A DNA stretch of 64,000 nt from Pelagicoccus enzymogenes (GCF_014803405.1 NZ_JACYFG010000006.1:317501-381500); one strand, 5' to 3'; counted from the stretch's first letter, positions 51,585 to 61,319 are shown. The notes: generated by a model from the sequence alone, not told the origin. Made by a program: numbers and translations.

Positions 51585-51620
51585 GACAAAAATAAAGCCC
51601 GGCCCCCGAAGAGGCCGGAC
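51585..51620 (-). terminator. Strong intrinsic terminator without an obvious gene
   Basis: On the minus strand GTCCGGCC-TCTTCGGG-GGCCGGGC forms a GC-rich stem (one mismatch) followed by TTTATTTTTG. The nearest minus-strand gene, mscS, ends 257 bases upstream. It may end the mscS message or a separate small transcript. Confidence 0.7.
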
Positions 51621-51876
51621 TTCTCCCAAACAACATAAAGAAATTCGTCGGACGCAGCTCAAGCCCGCGGGAGGCTAGGCAATATCCTTTGGATAGATTC
51701 AACCAATAGCCATATCGGGGATTGGAGCAAACGGTTTTGATTTCGGCTTGTAAAAAATTTGATATTTCACAATTTATTTACGCTTTTTAAGCCTCCCTTA
51801 AGGGTTAATTTTTTATCGATTAAAAGGTACCCCTATCAGGTTTAGCCGTCGGGTTCGACGGGGCCGTTGCAAAGCC
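51621..51876. other. AT-rich intergenic region after mscS
   Basis: The stretch 51740-51830 is far richer in A and T than its surroundings. It holds an imperfect palindrome at 51748-51772 (TTGT...ACAA ends) and a perfect hairpin CCGTCG-GGTT-CGACGG near 51847-51862. I find no open frame of note. It may hold a small RNA, a 3' untranslated region, or a regulatory site. Confidence 0.45.
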
Positions 51877-53124
51877 CTATTTTTCCGCCGAAAACGGCAG
51901 CGAACCGCCTTCGATATGCACCGTGCGGGTGGGAAACGCGATGGAGGAACCGCGGGCGGCCACCGCCTTCATGATCTTGAGATTGATGCGCTGACGAATG
52001 TCCATGTGGGCCAGCCAAGCGGTGGTGGAGGTGAAGTAGTAGACGAGTATCTGCAAAGCGCTGTCCCCAAAGTCCGTGAAGTTAACCAAAATGAAATCCT
52101 GGTTCACGCCCTCGTCCTCGTGCAGCAGCTTTCGTATGTCCTCCACCAAGCCTTCCATGTTCTCCGGAGAAGTGCTATAGGTCACTCCCACGTACTGCTT
52201 CACGCGACGCTTGGGCATGCGGCTCCAGTTCTCGATGATCTCGTTGGCCAGAACCTTGTTGGGAATCGTCATCAGCGACTTCGACCAAGTGCGGACCTTG
52301 GTCGAGCGCAGGCCAATCTCCTCCACGTCGCCGTCGACTTGGCTGCCTACCTGGATCCAGTCCCCTACCTTAAAGGGACGATCCGCCACGATGCTCACCG
52401 AACCGAAAAAGTTGGCCAACGACTCCTGAGCCGCCAGAGCGAGGGCCAGGCCACCGATCCCCATGCCCGCCAACAGAGACCCGACCGAGTAGCCTAGGTT
52501 TTGCACCACCAGCACCACCGCTACCACGATGAGAAAAATGCGGGCCGTCTTCTTGATCAGCGGGATGAAGTGGTAGACGCCCATGTCCTTCTCCTTGGCC
52601 ACGTCCACCATGACCTCCGCCATGACGTCGACCGCACGCAGCAGCCCCCAGAACAGCACCGTCATGGTCGATGCCTGGAAGATGCGCAGGATCACGATGT
52701 CCATCCCCGGCGACAGGCTCAGCACCGATATGGAAAGGAAGAAACCGATCACATAGGTCATGGCGCCTATCGGGCCGGTCATGGCAGGGATCAACTTGTC
52801 GTCGAAGGTCCAAGCCGTCTTTTCGGCAGCCCTGTGAAACCAGCGCGTGTAGATGCCGACAACGATTTTGCGAATGATGAAGGTCGCCAGCAACAAGACG
52901 AAAAACACCGCGAAGCGGGCGCCCGAGTTCCCGCCAAAGTCGAGATCCGTCAACTGGCTCAGCTCGTCGATGACTTGGTCTCGGGCCGTCGAGAACTCGC
53001 TCGCGCCCGGAACCGCTTCGGCCTCGGGCTCCGGCTCGGCCTCCCCAGCAGATTGCCCCCAGGCGAAAGGGGCAAAACAAAAGGCGAGAGACAAAAACGT
53101 CGAAGCTGCGAATTTCCGGATCAT
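51877..53124 (-). CDS. Small-conductance mechanosensitive channel, MscS family
   Basis: A signal peptide (SLAFCFAPFAWG), an acidic Pro/Glu linker and three or four membrane helices precede the MscS core. The pore helix shows the Gly/Ala pattern SLLAGMGIGGLALALAAQES, followed by LANFFGSVSIVADRPFKVGDWI and the cytoplasmic vestibule (IPNKVLANEIIENWSR). It opens under hypo-osmotic shock. At 415 residues it is a mid-size family member. The ATG at 53124 begins the signal peptide; an open frame continues to 53166 into a terminator. Confidence 0.93.
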   Translation of the reverse strand: MIRKFAASTFLSLAFCFAPFAWGQSAGEAEPEPEAEAVPGASEFSTARDQVIDELSQLTDLDFGGNSGARFAVFFVLLLATFIIRKIVVGIYTRWFHRAAEKTAWTFDDKLIPAMTGPIGAMTYVIGFFLSISVLSLSPGMDIVILRIFQASTMTVLFWGLLRAVDVMAEVMVDVAKEKDMGVYHFIPLIKKTARIFLIVVAVVLVVQNLGYSVGSLLAGMGIGGLALALAAQESLANFFGSVSIVADRPFKVGDWIQVGSQVDGDVEEIGLRSTKVRTWSKSLMTIPNKVLANEIIENWSRMPKRRVKQYVGVTYSTSPENMEGLVEDIRKLLHEDEGVNQDFILVNFTDFGDSALQILVYYFTSTTAWLAHMDIRQRINLKIMKAVAARGSSIAFPTRTVHIEGGSLPFSAEK

Positions 53125-53165
53125 TTGCACCAAGCACAAATAGCCCCCCACTCCGGAGACAAGCA

Positions 53166-53200
53166 CGAAAAAGCCGGCCCCGCATAAGCGAGACCGGCTT
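53166..53200 (-). terminator. Intrinsic terminator of the hsp20 pair
   Basis: On the minus strand AAGCCGG and CCGGCTT pair around an inner stem with GAGACCGGCTT/AAGCCGGCCCC symmetry, and TTTTTCG follows. It lies 33 bases beyond the Hsp20 stop and before mscS. Confidence 0.75.
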
Positions 53201-53232
53201 CCCTCCTTAGTCCATTTGCCTCTTGCGAAACG

Positions 53233-53640
53233 CTAGCTGATAGCGATCCGCCGAGGCTTCTTTTCCTCTGCTTTTGCAAATGTAAGCTTCAACACGCCGT
53301 CTTGCAGCTCCGCGGAGATCTTCTCCGGGTCGATTTCATCGCTCAGCTCAAGCCGCAGCTTGTAGTTCAAGCCATCCTCCACCACTCCAGCCAACGGGCT
53401 CCAGTTTTCCCTGTCCGACCAGCTACGCGCTGCCGACAGCTCCAATACTCCGTCCGCAACCGAAAGCTCGACCGCGCCTTTTTGCACGCCCGGCAAATCC
53501 ACCTCGGCCACATAGCTCGTATCCAATTGTCGGACACGGTACTGAGGGCGAGCGTAACGGATCTGTTGTCCCTGCTTCGCTTCGCAAGACTGGGTCTCGC
53601 ATTCCGGTTGCTGAGTTTTGGTGATGTTGAGTGAAGTCAT
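53233..53640 (-). CDS. Small heat-shock protein, Hsp20/alpha-crystallin family
   Basis: This 135-residue chaperone holds unfolding proteins in large oligomers. The alpha-crystallin domain runs from about residue 34: YVAEVDLPGVQKGAVELSVADGVLELSA, then the LELSDEIDPEKISAELQDGVLKLTF strand pair with the conserved A-x-L-x-D-G-V-L motif. It lacks a C-terminal I-x-I/V patch apart from RRIAIS. It follows the larger Hsp20 gene by 48 bases on the same strand; the two may co-assemble. Confidence 0.93.
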   Translation of the reverse strand: MTSLNITKTQQPECETQSCEAKQGQQIRYARPQYRVRQLDTSYVAEVDLPGVQKGAVELSVADGVLELSAARSWSDRENWSPLAGVVEDGLNYKLRLELSDEIDPEKISAELQDGVLKLTFAKAEEKKPRRIAIS

Positions 53641-53688
53641 TTTAAATCCTAGCTAAATTGATCGTATTGTTTCCTTGGTTACGTTTTC

Positions 53689-54144
53689 TCAGCCGACGGA
53701 GATCTGGCGCGGCTGGACCTTTTCGCTCTTCGGAAGCGTCAAGCTAAGCACCCCGCTTTCGAAGCCAGCTGAGATCTTGCCGGCCTGTACGCCTTCGGGA
53801 ACGCGGAATGCCTTCGAGTAGGTAAGCTCCTTCGCTTCCTCCCCCTCGCCTTCCGCCTCGAACTTGCGCACCGCAGTCACGGTGACCACTCCGTCTTCCA
53901 GCTCGATCTTCAGGTCCTCCTTCTTCACGCCCGGCAGGTCAACCCGTACCAAGTAAGCGTCCGCTTTCTCGTACCAGCGAAGCTTGGCGTCTGCAGCGCG
54001 GTCGCGGGGCGATCCGCCCTCTTGGACATCGAAGAATCCGGGCAATCCGGCGAACAGCGTATCGAGCTGCTTTTCAAGGTCCCCCAAGCCAAGCGGCCAA
54101 GTGAGAGCGTTAGGACGAATGCGGTTTGTTCTAAGGTATGTCAT
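53689..54144 (-). CDS. Small heat-shock protein, Hsp20/alpha-crystallin family
   Basis: This second Hsp20 has 151 residues with a short N-terminal arm (PLGLGDLEKQLDTLFAGLPGFF) typical of oligomer contacts. The crystallin domain shows YLVRVDLPGVKKEDLKIELEDGVVTV and AGFESGVLSLTLPK, and a C-terminal RQISV resembles the I-x-V anchor. The ATG at 54144 has a perfect AAGGAGG nine bases upstream, which settles the start against the long open frame to 54300. I see no CIRCE inverted repeat or clear thermometer hairpin in the leader. Confidence 0.94.
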   Translation of the reverse strand: MTYLRTNRIRPNALTWPLGLGDLEKQLDTLFAGLPGFFDVQEGGSPRDRAADAKLRWYEKADAYLVRVDLPGVKKEDLKIELEDGVVTVTAVRKFEAEGEGEEAKELTYSKAFRVPEGVQAGKISAGFESGVLSLTLPKSEKVQPRQISVG

Positions 54145-54370
54145 TGTTTTTTCCTCCTTGTTAAATTCAGGTGAGTTAAGAATGTGCCGCCTATTCTGCA
54201 CATCTGATACCAAACCGCCAATAACCATAATATCATTATCAATCAACGCTTTACATAATCTGACCCGAAACCTAAGCGTCATCTTGTCACACCTAATCAA
54301 CCCTTGAGGTGGGACAACAGCGTCCCCGTCTCGCTTGTGCGGGTGAGTTTAGAAGTATGGCCCATGGCAT

Positions 54371-54442
54371 GGAGGGACGACTTCCACGTCGTCCGCAGTG
54401 GTTTTGATCCCGCATCGCGTGCAACGTGGAAATCGTCCCTCC
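54371..54442. repeat. Inverted pair of GGAGGGAC-type palindromes
   Basis: GGAGGGACGACTTCCACGTC (from 54371) with GTCCGC following, and CAACGTGGAAATCGTCCCTCC in the opposite sense ending at 54442, are two facing copies separated by about 25 bases. The rest of the gap between the hsp20 promoter and patB (54443-54570) shows nothing else recognisable. Confidence 0.65.
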
Positions 54443-54570
54443 AAACAAGTCCTGCCTTGACCCAGAAATTATCAGAAGGTCAGGCGACACTTTAAATCTC
54501 CCCCGCACTTGCTGCGACAAGACTTTCCCATTTACAAGCCCACGCCAATCCTCCTCTTTGGCTCACAACT

Positions 54571-55725
54571 ATGAGCAGCGAGCCATCCATCTTCGACACC
54601 GTCTACGACCGCACCGAAACCGACAGCCAGAAATGGCAGAAGTACGAAGGCAAGGACATCCTGCCCATGTGGGTAGCCGACATGGACTTCCACGCCCCCG
54701 AGGTCGTGCTCGACGCCCTGCACGAGCGCATCGACCACGGGATCTTCGGCTACGCTCGCCCGGAGCCCTCTTGCACGGAAGCGACCGTTGAGATGCTCGA
54801 GCGCGAATACGGCTGGAAGATCGACCCCAGCTGGCTGGTTTGGCTGCCCGGTCTCGTGGTCGGAATTAACGTCGCCAGCCGGGCTTTCTGCGAGGAGCAG
54901 CACAGCGTGCTGACCACTACCCCCATCTACCCGCCCTTCATCTTCGGGCCGAAGTTCCAGAAGCGCCCTGTCGTGAAAGCCCAAATGGCCCTCGACGGCG
55001 ACCGCTACGTCATGGACTGGGACGCCCTGGAAGCGGCCGTCACGCCCGATACCAAGCTCTTCCTCTTCTGCAACCCGCACAACCCTTGCGCCCGCGTCTT
55101 CGAACGCGAGGAGCTGCTCAAGGTCATCGACTTCTGCGAGCGTCACGATCTGATCTGCTGCTCCGACGAGATCCACTGCGAGCTGGTGCTCGACGGCCGC
55201 AAGCACATCCCGCTGGCCTCCGTATCGGAAAAGGCCAAGGAACGCGTCTTCACCTTTATCGCCCCCAGCAAAACCTACAACCTCGCCGGGCTCGGCTGCT
55301 CCATCGCCATCATCCCTGACGAAAAACTGCGGGCCCAATTCGTGACCGCCACCCGCGGCATCATGGCAGAGGTCAACAACCTCGGCTACACCGCCTGCGA
55401 AGCCGCCTATCGCTACGCCCAGGACTGGCGCGACGAGCTGCAACGCTACCTCGCCGGCAACCGCGATTTCATCCACGACTTCGTCAAACGCGAGATTCCG
55501 GAAATCGGACTCTACCAACACGAGGCGACCTACCTCAGCTGGATGGACATTTCCAAGCTCGAGCTGAAGGACCCGGTCGGCCACTTCGAGAACCATGGCA
55601 TCGGCCTGAGCGACGGCGTTCCCTTCGACAGCAAGCAACACGTACGACTCAACTTCGGATGTCCGCGCTCCACTCTCGAGGAAGGCCTACGTCGCCTAAA
55701 GGCCGGCGTGGACGCCCTGCGCTAG
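54571..55725 (+). CDS. PLP-dependent C-S lyase, PatB/MalY family
   Basis: The 384-residue fold-type I aminotransferase-like enzyme probably cleaves cystathionine or other cysteine S-conjugates. The family start DRTETDSQKWQKYEG and LPMWVADMDFHAP are present, as are FCNPHNPCARVF, CSDEIHCELVL, the PLP-lysine motif APSKTYNLAGL and the C-terminal R-L-N-F-G. The usual N-P-H-N-P-x-G has Ala in place of the common Gly. Regulation is not visible. It converges with the TonB-dependent receptor gene, 19 bases apart. Confidence 0.92.
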   Translation: MSSEPSIFDTVYDRTETDSQKWQKYEGKDILPMWVADMDFHAPEVVLDALHERIDHGIFGYARPEPSCTEATVEMLEREYGWKIDPSWLVWLPGLVVGINVASRAFCEEQHSVLTTTPIYPPFIFGPKFQKRPVVKAQMALDGDRYVMDWDALEAAVTPDTKLFLFCNPHNPCARVFEREELLKVIDFCERHDLICCSDEIHCELVLDGRKHIPLASVSEKAKERVFTFIAPSKTYNLAGLGCSIAIIPDEKLRAQFVTATRGIMAEVNNLGYTACEAAYRYAQDWRDELQRYLAGNRDFIHDFVKREIPEIGLYQHEATYLSWMDISKLELKDPVGHFENHGIGLSDGVPFDSKQHVRLNFGCPRSTLEEGLRRLKAGVDALR

Positions 55726-55744
55726 CCGCCTATTTCCTGTATCC

Positions 55745-58003
55745 TCAGAATCGATACTGGATATTCAATTCGTAGGATCGAGGCGCGTCCAAGGAGACTT
55801 GGTTCGGATAATTGATGTCGCTCCAGCGGGCGTAGATCTCGTCCGTGAGGTTTCGCACGTGGAAAGACACCCGATAGTTGCTTCCGATCGAGTACGAGGC
55901 GAAGAGCTTGACAGTCGTATACTCGCTGAGCGTCACCGTATTCGCAGCGTCCGCAAAACGATCAGCGGCATAAGAAATCCCTCCGCCTAACTCCAAGGGA
56001 ATGCCAGCCACTCCGTCATAGCTGGCCCACAGGCTTCCCAGCAACTCAGGGGCGTTTGTCGAACGCTTGCCGTTCACGTCCACGCCAAAGATCGGATCGA
56101 CATAGTCGCCGAACTCCGAACGCGTGTAGGAAAGGTCGCCTCCGATCGTAAAGTGGTCGCTCAATTGAGCCCACGTCGCCAGCTCCACCCCACGGGACCA
56201 GCGTTCGTTCAATCCGATCGCCGCCTCAGGTCCGATTTGGCCGCCCACCGTCTTCTCGATATCGAAGTAGGCAAAGGTCAATTCGGTGCGGTCCCCATTG
56301 AACAAGGCTTTGAAGCCCAACTCCCACTGCTCGAGGTCGGAGGGAGAAAAGCTGTCCGCGTCGTAGAAGAAGCTGAGGTCGTCTCGCACCGGGTCGTGAC
56401 GAAAAGCGTAGTGGCCGTAACCGCTAAAACGCTCGCTCAGTCGATAGGCGAAACCTGCCCGATAGCTGCTCTGGTCGAAGCTCCGATCGAGAAAAGCCCG
56501 CTCGCGCGGAGCTCCCGAGAACTCGAAACGGCGGTTGGCAAAATCGAGACGTTCCTGCCGCCAGGCCAAATCGATCGAAAGCGCATCCGAAAGATCGATC
56601 CTGTCGCTGAGCACGAGGGCCAGCATTTCAATGTCATGCGAGTCCATCCGCTGCGGCACGGAACCAAAGTCACCTCCCATCGGAGCGAGCAGATCCACTC
56701 GGTCCACGTATCCAAACGGCCCGTCGATATCGAATCCGACCCAGCGATCGAAATCGCTGCTGCTGTAATCTATCTTCAAGGCCAAAGCGTTTTCCAAATC
56801 GCCGACGTAGCCACGGTGCGAGAACTGATACTGAGCGCCCCGAATTCCCCTGTCGTGATCCACCGCAAGCCGATCTCGTTCGACCAAGGCCGCTTCCGGG
56901 TCGTAGCTGTAGAACTCCGCATTTCGCCACCTCCGATCCGCTCCGAAACGATAGATCGAAAACGTCATCGCCGTCGCGGAGCCTAACGACCAATTCGCGT
57001 CCAGTTTCGTCCAAAGGCTTTCGGAGGAAATCTCCCGATCGTCCACGTTGTAGTTGTTGAAACGAGTGGCGAGGTCCACCACGCGCTCGCCCTCAAGCTC
57101 TCCGATGCCCGCAAACGGTTCGAGCGCATCCTCGCGCGGGACCAGCGGCGTTCCCCAGTAGGCGGGCAAGGAGTCATCCAAGTACTTGACCGAAAGCAAC
57201 AGCTCGAGCGCCACAGCAGGCTTCCACAGCACGCTGCCGTTGAGGCTTAGGGAGTGAGAATCCGTGTCGTCGACCCAACCATCCGAAGCGTTGCGGCTCA
57301 CATCGATCCGGTAAGCGGCCTTGTCGGCTAGCGGCGCGTTGTATCCTAAGTTCAACGACGACGAATCAAAGCTTCCGTAGGAAACGATTGCCTGACCAAA
57401 GGGACGCGAATTGATTTTGGGTCGCTTGCTCACGATGTTCACAGTGCCAGCCGCCGCTCCTTCGCCATGCTGCAATTGAACCGGCCCCTTTACGATCTCC
57501 AAACGCTCCAGGTTGTTGGTGGACATCGGCCTCATGTCCAAAATGGAGCTGCCGATCGATACCCCGTCGTAGAGCACCGCAACGCTTCCTCGAGAAAAGC
57601 CGCGCATGCTGAAGCTGTAGGGCTCGCCTGGCGACTCGCCCGAAAGCACACCCACCATGCTGGAAACCGTTTCCGCCACGTCCTTTAAGCCTCGCATTTC
57701 GATCGTTTCGCGACCGATTACCTCCACCGAGTAAGGCGTCTCGAAGATAGACCGCTCGTGAGGGTTTTCGGCTAGGGACACCCCCTCTAGATCCAGCCCT
57801 CGAACCGCTGAATTCGAGACGCTTAGCTGCAGTAGCTCCTCCAAGGAAAGATCCTGAAGATCCAGCGACTCCTCTCCTTCCTCCTTCGACGCTCCGTCAG
57901 AAGCGCTACCGAGACAGCAAAGTGCAGCGAAGCAGGCCAGCGAACGAAACAGGCTCCAACTGGCGCCTGGTCGCTGAAAGCAATTTGTGATAGGAACAGA
58001 CAT
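55745..58003 (-). CDS. TonB-dependent outer-membrane receptor
   Basis: A signal peptide (about 1-35) is followed by a short acidic leader with DLQDLSLEELLQLSV, the pre-plug motif common in this phylum. The plug domain (ETPYSVEVIGRETIEMRG, MRGFSRGSVAVLYDGV, EIVKGPVQLQHGEGAAAGTVNIVSKRP) precedes a beta barrel closing with a terminal Phe (SYELNIQYRF). With 752 residues it resembles ferric siderophore receptors, but the substrate is not proven. The ATG at 58003 is used; the longer open frame overlaps the upstream kinase gene. That hybrid kinase lies 134 bases upstream and may regulate it. Confidence 0.92.
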   Translation of the reverse strand: MSVPITNCFQRPGASWSLFRSLACFAALCCLGSASDGASKEEGEESLDLQDLSLEELLQLSVSNSAVRGLDLEGVSLAENPHERSIFETPYSVEVIGRETIEMRGLKDVAETVSSMVGVLSGESPGEPYSFSMRGFSRGSVAVLYDGVSIGSSILDMRPMSTNNLERLEIVKGPVQLQHGEGAAAGTVNIVSKRPKINSRPFGQAIVSYGSFDSSSLNLGYNAPLADKAAYRIDVSRNASDGWVDDTDSHSLSLNGSVLWKPAVALELLLSVKYLDDSLPAYWGTPLVPREDALEPFAGIGELEGERVVDLATRFNNYNVDDREISSESLWTKLDANWSLGSATAMTFSIYRFGADRRWRNAEFYSYDPEAALVERDRLAVDHDRGIRGAQYQFSHRGYVGDLENALALKIDYSSSDFDRWVGFDIDGPFGYVDRVDLLAPMGGDFGSVPQRMDSHDIEMLALVLSDRIDLSDALSIDLAWRQERLDFANRRFEFSGAPRERAFLDRSFDQSSYRAGFAYRLSERFSGYGHYAFRHDPVRDDLSFFYDADSFSPSDLEQWELGFKALFNGDRTELTFAYFDIEKTVGGQIGPEAAIGLNERWSRGVELATWAQLSDHFTIGGDLSYTRSEFGDYVDPIFGVDVNGKRSTNAPELLGSLWASYDGVAGIPLELGGGISYAADRFADAANTVTLSEYTTVKLFASYSIGSNYRVSFHVRNLTDEIYARWSDINYPNQVSLDAPRSYELNIQYRF

Positions 58004-58137
58004 CTTAGCTGGCCTCTTAAACGTTTTGAGCGCGAACTCAACACGAGTGTGCCCCAACAATCCCCCAAAATGACCGCTTCGCAAGCTCGCGGTCCCGGGA
58101 TCACTCAGCCTTCCCTCACGGCCGGGAGCGGACTCCG

Positions 58138-60252
58138 TCAAACCGGTCTGCCTGCGAACCGCTCGATCTCCCGCTGCAAGACGTTGATTTCTACCGGCTT
58201 GATCAAGAGCCCGTCCATTTCTTGCGCCACCCGGCGCTCCAGTTGCGGAGTCGAAAGGTTCGAGGTCAGCGCGACAATCGGGGTGGAGCGCCCCAGCGAC
58301 AGCTGCCGCTCGCGAATCGCCCGGGCCGTCTCCCAACCATCGAGCTCGGGCATCTGCAGATCCATGAAAATCACGTCGAAGCGAGTCTCCGCCACAGCAT
58401 TGATCGCGCTCGCTCCATCTCCCACGCAGGTCACCTCATGCTTCATTTTTCTCAAGGCGGCCTCGATTGTTTGGAGGTTCAGGGAATTGTCGTCGACTAC
58501 CAAGATTTTACGGGCCAGCGACATTTCTTCGGAAACACTTGCTTCGGGTACGGGTTCGGATGCGGTCCCTTCATTTTTAACTCTCAGCAACGGTAAGAAA
58601 ACACTGAATACAGACCCGCGCCCCTCGATGCTTTCAACATGAACCTCGCCTCCCAAGAGATTTGCCAAGTGACGAGAAATCGTCAACCCAACACCTGCAC
58701 CACCATAAAAACGCGTCTTCGACGTATCCACTTGATCGAAGGCTTCGAAGATCTCGGCCAACTTAGCTTCTGGAATACCGATACCGGTATCCGAAACGTC
58801 AAAGAGCAAGCACTCGCCTCCGTCAGTCTGTACCACATCGATGGATACACGGACACGCCCTTTAGCGGTAAACTTGACCGCGTTTCCTACGAGGTTGAAA
58901 AGAATCTGTCGCAATCGGGCAATGTCGCTACGAATTGACTTCGGACAACGAGGACTGAGGTAGGTCTCGAAGGTGATTCCCTTCTGGGCGGCGATTACCT
59001 TGAAGAGAGAAGTCGAGGTCCGCAGGACATCCTCCAACTCCAAGTTTTCGAGCTCCACGCTCAGACGCCCAGATTCCATTTTGGAAAGCTCGAGGATGTC
59101 ATTCACCAAAGTCAGCATCGCCTCCCCCGAACGCAGTACAATATCCAGCAGTTCCTCCCGTTCTTCTTGCGAGGCGCTCATCTGAGCCAATTGGGTCATG
59201 CCCATGATACCATTCAGCGGGGTGCGAAACTCGTGACTCATGTTCGCCAGAAACTCGTTCTTCGCCTTGTTAGCAGCGAAGGCCTTTTCGCGAGACCTGC
59301 GCAGCACGAAAGCCATCACCGCCAGAATCAAAATGAAGGCGAGCAGGACGAAAGCGGCGACCGTAAGCGTGGTCGCCTTCCTTTCCAGATCATCCAACCA
59401 AAAGAAGGAACTGATCTCGTTCTCCGGATCGAGGTAGTAGCGGAAGTAAACGGTTTGCACGTACCCTTCGCTCACGAGCTTGCCTATTTCATCGCGCATC
59501 CGATCCGCAGCCTCAACCGCGCGAGCGTTGCTCCGATCCGCAGCTATACCGCAGGACAGCTTCGCGTCGGGAAATACGTAAAAGTAGATCGGCACTTCCG
59601 GATACCGATCAACCGCCGCCTTGAACATCAGCGAATTCGCCTTCGTGCTCCACAAAAAGGCTCCCTCATTTTCCCCTCTCAAAACCGATTCGATAGCGTC
59701 GACATGATTCGGCAAGGGAACGGGAATGGCTCGCGGCAGCAACTCGGGCACCAAGGTGTAGCTCGGCTCCCGGTCGTAGTAGGCGATCCGTCGGTTCGCC
59801 GTTTCCTTGGGATCGCGGATCGGATTCTCTGCTCTCGAGAGAATACCGATCGAATTCTGGTAAATCGGCTTGCTTATATGAAACCGCTGACGACGTTCAG
59901 GAAGATCGGTGACGATCGGCCACAAGTCGACTTCACCCTCGGCAAAATGATGATCCGGCGACTCCGGCGAGAACACCCACTCCAACTCGATATCGAGCCG
60001 CCGCGCCGCAGTCCGCACAAGGTCTATGGCAATTCCGCCCACGCTGCCGTCCTCGCCAACGATCTGGTACGGCGGCGAGCTTTGATAGCCGATTCGCAAG
60101 GCCGTAGCCTCCTCGCTGGCGCGGCAAAATAGTGCGTGACCAGCTAGCAACAGGACCGAGAAAACGACGCGATAAATCCTCGCGAAGCCGAAAGTGCGGA
60201 AATGGGAACAGATTTCGATCACGAACCGTTGGGGTAGAACTTCAAGGATCAA
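58138..60252 (-). CDS. Hybrid sensor histidine kinase with periplasmic SBP-3 domain
   Basis: A signal or anchor segment ([18 protein letters not shown]) leads to a periplasmic family 3 solute-binding domain ([13 protein letters not shown], then [12 protein letters not shown]). One membrane helix (about 295-317) follows. Then come HisKA with [15 protein letters not shown], HATPase ([17 protein letters not shown]) and a receiver domain (VVDDNS, phospho-Asp in [17 protein letters not shown]). It should sense a small molecule such as an amino acid. The start is uncertain: TTG at 60252 or GTG at 60222. No separate response regulator lies nearby. Confidence 0.9.
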   Translation of the reverse strand: MILEVLPQRFVIEICSHFRTFGFARIYRVVFSVLLLAGHALFCRASEEATALRIGYQSSPPYQIVGEDGSVGGIAIDLVRTAARRLDIELEWVFSPESPDHHFAEGEVDLWPIVTDLPERRQRFHISKPIYQNSIGILSRAENPIRDPKETANRRIAYYDREPSYTLVPELLPRAIPVPLPNHVDAIESVLRGENEGAFLWSTKANSLMFKAAVDRYPEVPIYFYVFPDAKLSCGIAADRSNARAVEAADRMRDEIGKLVSEGYVQTVYFRYYLDPENEISSFFWLDDLERKATTLTVAAFVLLAFILILAVMAFVLRRSREKAFAANKAKNEFLANMSHEFRTPLNGIMGMTQLAQMSASQEEREELLDIVLRSGEAMLTLVNDILELSKMESGRLSVELENLELEDVLRTSTSLFKVIAAQKGITFETYLSPRCPKSIRSDIARLRQILFNLVGNAVKFTAKGRVRVSIDVVQTDGGECLLFDVSDTGIGIPEAKLAEIFEAFDQVDTSKTRFYGGAGVGLTISRHLANLLGGEVHVESIEGRGSVFSVFLPLLRVKNEGTASEPVPEASVSEEMSLARKILVVDDNSLNLQTIEAALRKMKHEVTCVGDGASAINAVAETRFDVIFMDLQMPELDGWETARAIRERQLSLGRSTPIVALTSNLSTPQLERRVAQEMDGLLIKPVEINVLQREIERFAGRPV

Positions 60253-60389
60253 ACCTTGGTCGCAGCACAGCTATTTTCAAAGCCCTTTTCGAAAATAATG
60301 GTCGGACATAAGACGGAAACGAGAATGCAATCAGCACTGCTTAGGGGAAAAATCGAAAAGCCAATCGCTAGAAAGCCGGCGTTCTGGAG

Positions 60390-61028
60390 CTACTGGGCGA
60401 CAAGAACTCGCCTATCGCTCATGTAAAGCGAAAGCGCATCGCATAAACTGGCCAACAAGAGAATGGCTTCCTGGAAACGTAGGCGCTGAGCCTCCTCTTC
60501 CATCTGCCCGACTTCGCGATACTCGAGGAACCCCTTCGAGAGACGTATCGCCCCACAACGCTTCTGCTGGGACAGGTACTTGAAACGTTTTGCCACTGAC
60601 GCATCATTGCAAACACGTCCGAGGTCTTCAGAGGCGGAAACACGAACCTCGTCTACCTGCCAAGAAAATCCCAAACCATCGAACGCATCAAACCTAGCCT
60701 CCCCATCCGTACCCTCAAATTCGATACAGAATTCCAAATCTTCCGTAAAGAGGGCTTCGAAGACCAACGACGTCCATTCCTGTCGCAGCTTACCTCGTTG
60801 CACAAAGTGACTGTATAAGGATAGCGGATACCCTCGACTCTCCCCATGCAGCGAAAACCGTTCGCCAATTCCCTTGCCCCAACGACTTTGCGAAACCCGC
60901 CGCGTCAAGCCAAAGCGCTTTTCCAACACATCGTACTGCCCAAGCATGCGTTCCTGGCGTCGCCCCAGAAAACGGGGCAGCAAGATGAGCGAGACGGCTG
61001 CCACAAGGCCTGCAATTAGTATAAGCAT
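60390..61028 (-). CDS. Unknown protein with N-terminal membrane helix
   Basis: One N-terminal membrane helix (MLILIAGLVAAVSLILLPRFL) anchors about 190 residues with alternating hydrophobic strands and a helical C-terminus (QEAILLLASLCDALSLYMSD). I do not recognise a family. It is the last gene of a minus-strand run that starts at flgL, 87 bases after the zinc-ribbon gene. Confidence 0.65.
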   Translation of the reverse strand: MLILIAGLVAAVSLILLPRFLGRRQERMLGQYDVLEKRFGLTRRVSQSRWGKGIGERFSLHGESRGYPLSLYSHFVQRGKLRQEWTSLVFEALFTEDLEFCIEFEGTDGEARFDAFDGLGFSWQVDEVRVSASEDLGRVCNDASVAKRFKYLSQQKRCGAIRLSKGFLEYREVGQMEEEAQRLRFQEAILLLASLCDALSLYMSDRRVLVAQ

Positions 61029-61115
61029 CTAATAGTTCTCGAAAGCCTCGGGACCTCCGCTTCTTTCGGATAGCGAATCTCGCCAAGGATCCAACCGACG
61101 GCATTCCCTCGCGTC

Positions 61116-61319
61116 TCAGCGACAGTTTGCCACGAACATACGGCTGTTGGTGCCTCCTGCCCCGACGCGCACCGCGAAGGACGTGTAGCACTTCGGGCAG
61201 CGGCCAACGTAAGCTCCACCGTCGTCGTTTAGATAGAGCCGTCCGTAGCAGTTGCAGCTCGCAAAGCGAACCCCGAGGAACTTCTTGTGCTTTTGTGTCG
61301 TTTTGAAGGATGGTTGCAT
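61116..61319 (-). CDS. Small zinc-ribbon-like protein
   Basis: This 67-residue protein has CNC followed 21 residues later by CPKC, plus a lone C-terminal Cys, so a rubredoxin-like zinc ribbon is likely. The basic head (KTTQKHKKFLG) and the G-G-T-N-S-R segment suggest nucleic-acid or protein contact. AAGGAAGA nine bases before the ATG supports translation. It overlaps no other gene and lies 14 bases downstream of the 163-residue gene. Function unknown. Confidence 0.65.
   Translation of the reverse strand: MQPSFKTTQKHKKFLGVRFASCNCYGRLYLNDDGGAYVGRCPKCYTSFAVRVGAGGTNSRMFVANCR

Noticed and set aside
51835-51890. Resemblance to a c-di-GMP-I (GEMM) riboswitch core
   Set aside because: The plus strand has a GTCG-loop-CGAC hairpin followed by GCAAAGCC, but spacing and the upstream half do not fit, and no plus-strand gene lies downstream.
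54145-54300. Possible RNA thermometer or heat-shock operator in the hsp20 leader
   Set aside because: I found no CIRCE repeat, no FourU or ROSE-type pairing with the AAGGAGG, and no clear sigma-32-like promoter.
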